A DNA stretch of 64,000 nucleotides from Lepus europaeus (Eukaryota; Chordata; Mammalia; Lagomorpha; Leporidae): the NCBI RefSeq assembly GCF_033115175.1, contig NC_084843.1, forward strand, positions 51,252,474 through 51,316,473, read 5' to 3'. Below, piece by piece: positions 58,752 to 64,000 of this stretch. The notes under the pieces are model-generated. The model had not been told where the DNA came from. It was given only the letters and a program-made list of their open reading frames with translations, and did not search any database. Numbering within the stretch: the first letter of the stretch is position 1; every line of letters begins with the position of its first letter. The position numbers were made by a program, and so were the translations under genes.

Positions 58752-59965
58752 AGGTGGCCAACAGACACATGAAACACTGCTCAGGAACACTAGCCACCAG
58801 GGAAATGCAAATAAAAACCACAGTGAGGTTTCCCCTCATCCCAGTTATAGTGGCTGTTATCCAAAAATCAAAAAATATAACAAATGCTGGCAAGGATGTA
58901 GAGAAAAAGTACCCTGATACACTGTTGGTGGGAATGTAAACTCATAGAACCCTTGTGACAGAGAGTATGGAGATTCCTCTGAAATCTGAAAACAGATCTG
59001 CCATATGACTCAGCCATCCCACTCCTGGGAATTACCCAAACAGAATTAAATCAGCATATGAAACAATTATTTGTACCTCCATGTTTATTACTGCTCAACT
59101 AACAATAGCTAAGATATAGAATCAGTCTAGATTGCACCAGCTAATTGTTTGGTAAAGAAAATGTTGTATGTATACACAATGGAATACTACTGAGCCATTA
59201 AAAAAGAATGAAATACTGACATTTGCCAGAAAATGGATGCAACTGGAGATCATTATGCTTAGTAAAATAAGCCAGACCCTTGGGGCTGGTGCCGTGGCTC
59301 ACTTGGTTAATCCTCCGCCTGCGGCGCCAGCATCCCATATGGCTGCCGGAATCTAGTTCCGGTTGCTCCTCTTCCAGTCCAGCTCTCTGCAGTGGCCCAG
59401 GAGGGCAGTGGAGGATGGCCAAGGTGCTTGGGTGCCTGCACCCGCATGGGAGACCAGGAAGAAGCAACTGGCTCCTGGCTTCGGATCAGTGCAGCATTGG
59501 CTGTGGTGGCCATTTGGGGGGGTGAACCAATGGAAGGAAGACCTTTCTCTCTGTCTCTCTCTCTCACTGTCTGTGACTCTGTCTGTCAAGTAAATAGAAA
59601 AAAAAAAAGATTTAAAAAAATAAAATAACCCAGACCCGAGAAGACAAATATTATGTTTTCACTTATTTGTGGTAGTTAATATATAAACTATAAAAATTGT
59701 ACAGATGTCATATCAGTTGTTGAATAGTTAAAAGTATTGCTTCACCAAAATTATACCATATAAACGACAAAATACTCTCCCTTCCAATGTTAAAAAATGG
59801 GGGGAATATGTTGAGAACTCTTAGGGTACTAGTAATGTTTTGTCCATAATTTGGGCATTGGTTATGACTGTGATCAAGAGAGTCAAGAACTAATTTATCT
59901 GTATACTTATATGCATTTCTTGGTCTCTATACTGTAGTTCACTAAGATGTTTTAACAAAAAGAAA
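58752..59965 (+). mobile_element. Old L1 3' part, split by a CSINE
   Basis: 'gtggccaacagacacatgaa', 'ccagggaaatgcaaataaaa', 'atgctggcaaggatgtagag' and 'acactgttggtgggaatgta' are the ORF2 C-terminal landmarks. The sequence resumes after the SINE at 'cccagacccgagaagacaaa' and runs into an old-type 3'UTR. Open frames are only about 60 codons long. More diverged than the other L1 copies here. Confidence 0.85.
59280..59621 (+). mobile_element. CSINE nested in L1, 16-bp duplication
   Basis: Head 'ggggctggtgccgtggctca', tail 'ctgtctgtcaagtaaataga' and A-run. Direct repeats 'aaaataagccagaccc' (59264-59279) and 'aaaataacccagaccc' (59622-59637) differ by one base. Confidence 0.95.
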
Positions 59966-60340
59966 GTAAAAAAAGGACACAGGTGAGAGAAGAGCGGCCA
60001 ACTGGCTTCAGAGGGAGAGACAGAGAGAGTGGAATAATTGCTTTGATAACACCACCTTTGGGGTTTTTCGTCATCAGATAACTTTTCTTGAGCTTTTCTC
60101 ATATGCTTCCAGTTGCATCCTTTACTAGAGCTTGTTTGAAAGGGTGTCTGTTTCTTACAGTCGACAATCCTTGATGAAGAAGAGCAGGTACCATTTAATG
60201 GATACGTCTTAGAAGAAGAAACCTTACTGAAAATAACTGGTTGTGTCCTAGCCCTCTGCAAATGCACAAGGAAGTTATACTTGTGAAAGGATGCTATAAT
60301 CATAGGGAAGATGTTTATAAAAAAGTTAAATTTTAGTGTT
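59966..60340. other. Unique sequence, no gene seen
   Basis: The 137-codon minus-strand ORF (59890-60303) begins in unique sequence and ends in the L1 relic. It has no known domain and is not called. Confidence 0.5.
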
Positions 60341-60540
60341 GGTCATTGTGTTAGATGCCTTACAAATTCTTTTTCATTTAATCCTCATAACAGCCCTGTA
60401 AGATATATAGTTATTATTTCCATTTTAAAGACAAAGACAGAGACACAGAAAAGTTAAGCAATGTTCCATTTTACATGAAACCCCAGGAATCAAAGTCATA
60501 GCCTTTTATTTCATTCTATCATACTGTGTTGTCAGAATTC
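60341..60540 (-). mobile_element. MIR SINE relic
   Basis: 'ttaatcctcataacagccct' and 'ttatttccattttaaagaca' followed by 'gagacacagaaaagttaagc' is the antisense MIR 3' part and core. Confidence 0.75.
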
Positions 60541-61579
60541 ATTTAAAATGGAGTTTTGGAATTTTCCTTTTCCCATGATAGCACTTTAAAAATTTTACAG
60601 TTTTTGGGCAAAACAAGTAAGTAGGGACTATTTTTTTTCTAATTTTTATATTTATATAAGGTGAACAAATTTCATGTATTTCATATATATAGACTTAGGA
60701 GCATAGTGAAACTTCCCACCCTACCCTCTCTCCTGCCCATGCTCCTACCCTCCTGCTTCCTTCCCTTCTTATTCTTTCTTTTAATTTTTAAAATGATATA
60801 CTTTCAGTTTATTTTATAATCATAAGCTTAACCCTTCACTAAGTAAAGAATTCAGCAAATAGTAAGAAACACTGTTCCTCAAAAGCAGAGACAAGGGCTG
60901 TAAATAATAACAATTCTCGAAATGTCAATTTCATGCATATGTATCATATTTTTTTGTGCTCCATCAGTTACCACAGATCAGAAAAAGCATATTATATTTG
61001 CCTTTTTGGGAATGGCTTATTTCACTAAGTGTGTGGTTTCCAACTGCACCCATTTTGTTTAGAAATACAGGATTTCATTCTTTTTTTACAGCTGAATAGT
61101 ATTCCATAGGACATAAACCACTTTTACTTTATCTAGTCATCAATTGATGGACATCTGAGTTGATTTCATATCTTAGTTATTGTGAATTGAACTTCAATAA
61201 ACTTGAGGGTACAGATACTTTTTCATATGCTGATTTAATTTTCATTTGAGTAAATTCCCAGGAGTGAAATATCTGGACATATGGTAGATCTATTTTCAGC
61301 TATCTTAGGTATCTCCCTACTGTCTTCCAAATGGCTCTACTAGTTTGCATTCCTACTAACAGCATATTAGTGTACCTTTCCCCCCATATCCTCTCCAGCA
61401 TTTATTGTTTGTTGGTTTCTGTGTGAAAGCCATTCTAATTGGGGTGAGGTGAAAGCTCATTGCGGTTTTGATTCGCATTTCCCTGATTGCTAGTGATACT
61501 GAGCATTTTTCATGTGTCTGTTGGCCATTTGGATTTAATCTACTGAAAAGGACCTGTTCAAGTCCTTTGCTCAATTCTT

Positions 61580-61913
61580 TTTTTTTTTTTTTTTTTGACA
61601 GGCAGAGTGGACAGTGAGAGAGAGAGAGAGACAGAGAGAAAGGTCTTCCTTTGCCGTTGGTTCACCTCACAATGGCCACTGCGGCTGGTGCGCTGCAGCC
61701 GGCGCACCGCGCTAATGTGATGGCAGGAGCCAGGTGCTTCTCCTGGTCTCCCATGGGGTGCAGGGCCCAAGCACTTGGGCCATCCTCCACTGCACTCCCG
61801 GGCCACAGCAGAGAGCTGGCCTGGGACAGAATCTGGTGACCCGACCGGGACTAGAACCTGGGGTGCCGGCGCCGCAAGGCAGAGGATTAGCCTGTTGAGC
61901 CACGGTGCCGTCC
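61580..61913 (-). mobile_element. CSINE, young type, 16-bp duplication, nested in L1
   Basis: T-run, 'gacaggcagagtggacagtg', 'ccgttggttcacctcacaat' and head side 'gagccacggtgccgtcc'. Direct repeats 'cctttgctcaattctt' at 61564-61579 and 61914-61929 are identical. Confidence 0.96.
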
Positions 61914-61929
61914 CCTTTGCTCAATTCTT

Positions 61930-62222
61930 TTTTTTTTTTCAGCACTACTAAATGACAGGAAAATTCTGTATTTACAGAAGGATGGCAACAAGAACATTTA
62001 ATAACATTTGATCGTATTTACTGGTGGACTAAAAGTCCTTGGCTAGAAGCAACAGAGAAAAATGTATCATCATGTTATTTAAAAAAATTAAGTGCGGAAG
62101 TCAAAAACCAAGGAGCTCTGTGATAAAGTAACCTTAAAACACCACTGTAAGGATCACTTAAAAAGGCGATTCCCTCAGGGGAAGTTAGGGCACTGAGTGT
62201 GTAAACATGTGTAAACATGTGC
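61930..62222 (-). pseudogene. Retrocopy of an unidentified transcript
   Basis: A 293-bp non-L1 segment interrupts the L1. On the minus strand it ends in an A-run (T-run at 61930-61939) and is followed by the target sequence. Its flanks are 'cctttgctcaattctt' (61914-61929) and 'cctttgctcaagtctt' (62223-62238), a 16-bp duplication with one difference. It resembles no SINE or LINE I know. An A-tail plus duplication means L1-mediated retroposition of some RNA, probably the 3' part of an mRNA. 'taaatacag' about 20 bp before the tail could hold a variant polyadenylation signal. No coding frame is recognisable and I cannot name the parent. Confidence 0.75.
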
Positions 62223-62302
62223 CCTTTGCTCAAGTCTTAACTGGATTGTTTATTTTGTTGTTGCTGAGTTTCTAGATTTTTTTTTAATAAATCTTGGATT
62301 TT

Positions 62303-62640
62303 TAAAGATTTAATTTATTTCTTTGAGAGGTATAGTTACAGACAGTGAGAGGAAGAGACAGAGAGAAAGGTCTTCCTTCCGTTGGTTCACTCCCTAGATG
62401 GCCGCAATGGCTGGAGCTGTGCCAATCTGAAGCCAGGAGCCAGGTGCTTCCTCCTGGCTTCCCACACGGATGCAGGGGCCCAAGAATTTGGGCCATCTTC
62501 TACTGCTTTCTCAGGCTATGGCAGAAAGCTGGATTGGAAGTGAAGCAGCCAGGACTCAAACTGGTACCCATATGGGATGCTGGCACTGCAGGGCACTGCA
62601 GGCAGTGGCTTTACCAGCCATGGCACAGCATCAGCCCCTA
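62303..62640 (-). mobile_element. CSINE, old type, nested in L1
   Basis: 'aaagatttaatttatttctt', 'ccgttggttcactccctaga', 'ggatgcaggggcccaagaat' and head side 'ccatggcacagcatcagccc'. A small duplication ('gggcactgcagg') near the head is a local change. Confidence 0.93.
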
Positions 62641-62650
62641 AATATGTCTG

Positions 62651-62747
62651 TTTGGAAGAGGAGTAGCCGGGACTACAACTGGCGCCCATATGGGATGCCA
62701 GTGCCACAGGTGGAGGATTAACTTACTTCGCCACAGTGCGACCCCTA
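62651..62747 (-). mobile_element. Partial CSINE (head half only)
   Basis: 'tggaagaggagtagccggga', 'ggcgcccatatgggatgcca' and 'ccacaggtggaggattaact' are the head half of a minus-strand CSINE. The tail half is absent, which cannot come from normal 5' truncation and implies a later deletion or recombination with the adjacent CSINE. Confidence 0.85.
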
Positions 62748-63245
62748 TCCTGGATATTAACCCTTTATCAGTTGCATAGTTTGCAAGTATTTTCTCCCAT
62801 ACCATTGGTTGCCTCCTAACTTTGGCGAGTGCTTCCTTTGCAGTGCAGAAGCTTCTTAGCTTGATGTAATTCCATTCGTCTATTTTTGGTTTGATTACCT
62901 GAGCTTCTGGGGTCCTCTCAAAGAAGTCATTGTGCCAATGTTTTGCAGAGTTTTCCATTATCAGGTCATAGATTTAGACGCTTGATCCATTTTGAGGTGG
63001 TTTTTGTAGAAAGTGTAGGTAGGGGTCTTGTTTCATACTTATGCACACAGAGATCTAATTTTGTTGAGGAGACTGTACTTTCTACAGGAATTGATTTTAG
63101 CTTCTTTGTCAAAGCTTAGTTAGTTATTGATGTGTGAATTGATTTCTGGGGTTTCTATTCTGTTCCATAGATCCACATGTCTATGTTTTTGATTGTAACA
63201 GGCTGTTTTGATTATAACCATTCTGTAGTAGGCACTATTTTTTAA

Positions 63246-64000
63246 CTTAGAAATACTATTTGTAATTCTTTGAAAACTAATGAAAAAATTTTGTCTGAAC
63301 TTCTCTGTGAACCCCAGTCTTGGAGCAGTTCTGAAACTGTTAAATTATTGTTGAAACTAGAGGGATTCAGATGGTACTACAGGAATCTGGATGAATTTAG
63401 GAAAAATGCCCAGTAATTATCCTGAAGAGCCCAAAATTCCCACTGTTGGATTATTAGCTTAGTAATTCTTGTGAGTTGCTTGGTTGGCCATGATTTTATA
63501 ACTTAAGAAATTACTGGAAGAATGTAAGTCATTACTTATGAGACTTAAAATTTAAAGGGAAAAAACATCTTGGACTCTGCCCCGAGGATATTCTGAATGG
63601 ATTCCAGGCACACCATACTGTTCTTTACTGATTGATGTTCTGTTTAGTTAAATCCTGCTGTTTTGCAGTTTCAGTGCCATCCTATAACTTCATAGAAATT
63701 CCCTGAGGCAAAATTAGCATCTGTCCCTTATTCTCCATCACCTTAAAGAATGACTCAGAGGACTGTAAGAAAATATCTGAGGAAATTAACAGATATTTAA
63801 ATTTTTCCACCAGCCAAGACTTTTTCTAGTTCTTAAGGCTATTTTAGGATATTTTCAATGAAATTTCAGATGTGGCCTAAACTAATTGGGATAAAATTGT
63901 GTTATTTAAAGTCTGTGTTGAGTGTTCCTTTGAACTCTGAAATGTGCTAAATATCTTGAATATCTATGGATTAAAAAAAAGGTTTCCAAATCAAAATAAG
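63246..64000. other. Unique sequence to window end, no gene seen
   Basis: No repeat family or exon recognised. Confidence 0.5.

Larger units (their letters stand above)
60640..63245 (-). mobile_element. Old L1 hosting four nested insertions
   Basis: Antisense L1 3'UTR starts near 60640 and ORF2 continues through 61564. It resumes at 62239 ('aactggattgtttattttgt') and again at 62749 ('tcctggatattaaccctttatc' in part), ending near 63245. The 3'UTR closely resembles the copy at 46.6-47.3 kb. No long open frame. The insertions inside it are listed separately. Confidence 0.88.

Noticed and set aside
1-64000. CRISPR arrays, operons, integrases, prophage or other bacterial systems
   Set aside because: The repeat content is entirely that of a leporid nuclear genome. 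The direct repeats seen are target-site duplications and microsatellites.
1-64000. Endogenous retrovirus or LTR element
   Set aside because: I saw no paired LTRs, primer-binding site, polypurine tract or gag/pol/env-like frame. The reverse transcriptase-related frames are all L1 ORF2.

Overview
This window is mammalian nuclear DNA. It comes from a leporid, most likely rabbit (Oryctolagus cuniculus). The evidence is the roughly 30 copies of the tRNA-derived rabbit C-repeat (CSINE), recognisable by a 'gccggcgccgtggct' head, a 'ggttctagtcccgg' B-box-like motif, a (CT)n stretch and a 'ctgcctgtcaaaaa' or 'ctttcaaataaata' tail. L1 elements with a leporid-type 3' end and older placental repeats (MIR, L2, L1M, Tigger, Charlie, mariner) support this. 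I found no host protein-coding exon, no CpG island and no intact RNA gene. The window reads as intergenic or deep intronic sequence, and nearly all long open reading frames are shadows of SINEs or L1 ORF2.

Layout. 1-13 kb: mostly single-copy AT-rich DNA with one old CSINE, a few MIR relics and a hAT-Charlie fragment. 13.07-15.65 kb: one near-full-length mariner transposon, broken by four CSINEs. 15.8-19 kb: an L2 relic, then a repeat-poor block. 19.1-20 kb: a CSINE whose tail became a (TTC)n microsatellite, plus a 74-bp mariner-derived MITE. 20.2-23.2 kb: a 5'-truncated minus-strand L1 with 16-bp target-site duplications, a long ORF2 C-terminus, a duplicated 3'UTR block and an apparent 21-nt 3' transduction. 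24-26.4 kb: L2 pieces, a truncated U4 snRNA retropseudogene and a CSINE. 28.8-37.6 kb: CSINE-rich, with a nest of five SINEs in three DNA-transposon pieces at 32.8-35 kb. 37.6-41.2 kb: mostly unique. 41.2-47.9 kb: mariner MITE, ancient L1, opposing L1 fragments and CSINEs. 48-50 kb: unique. 50.1-51.3 kb: a truncated L1 carrying a young CSINE. 52.5-54.95 kb: plus-strand L1 relic. 55.5-64 kb: young CSINEs, two L1 relics and a three-layer retroposon nest at 61.56-62.24 kb.

No genes here work together. The interest lies in transposon history: L1 enzymes appear to have mobilised L1 itself, CSINEs, a snRNA fragment and an unidentified mRNA-like sequence, and the nesting gives relative ages. I saw no convincing new biological system. 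Family names are from recognition of consensus features; no database search was run and repeat boundaries are usually good to about 5-20 bp.
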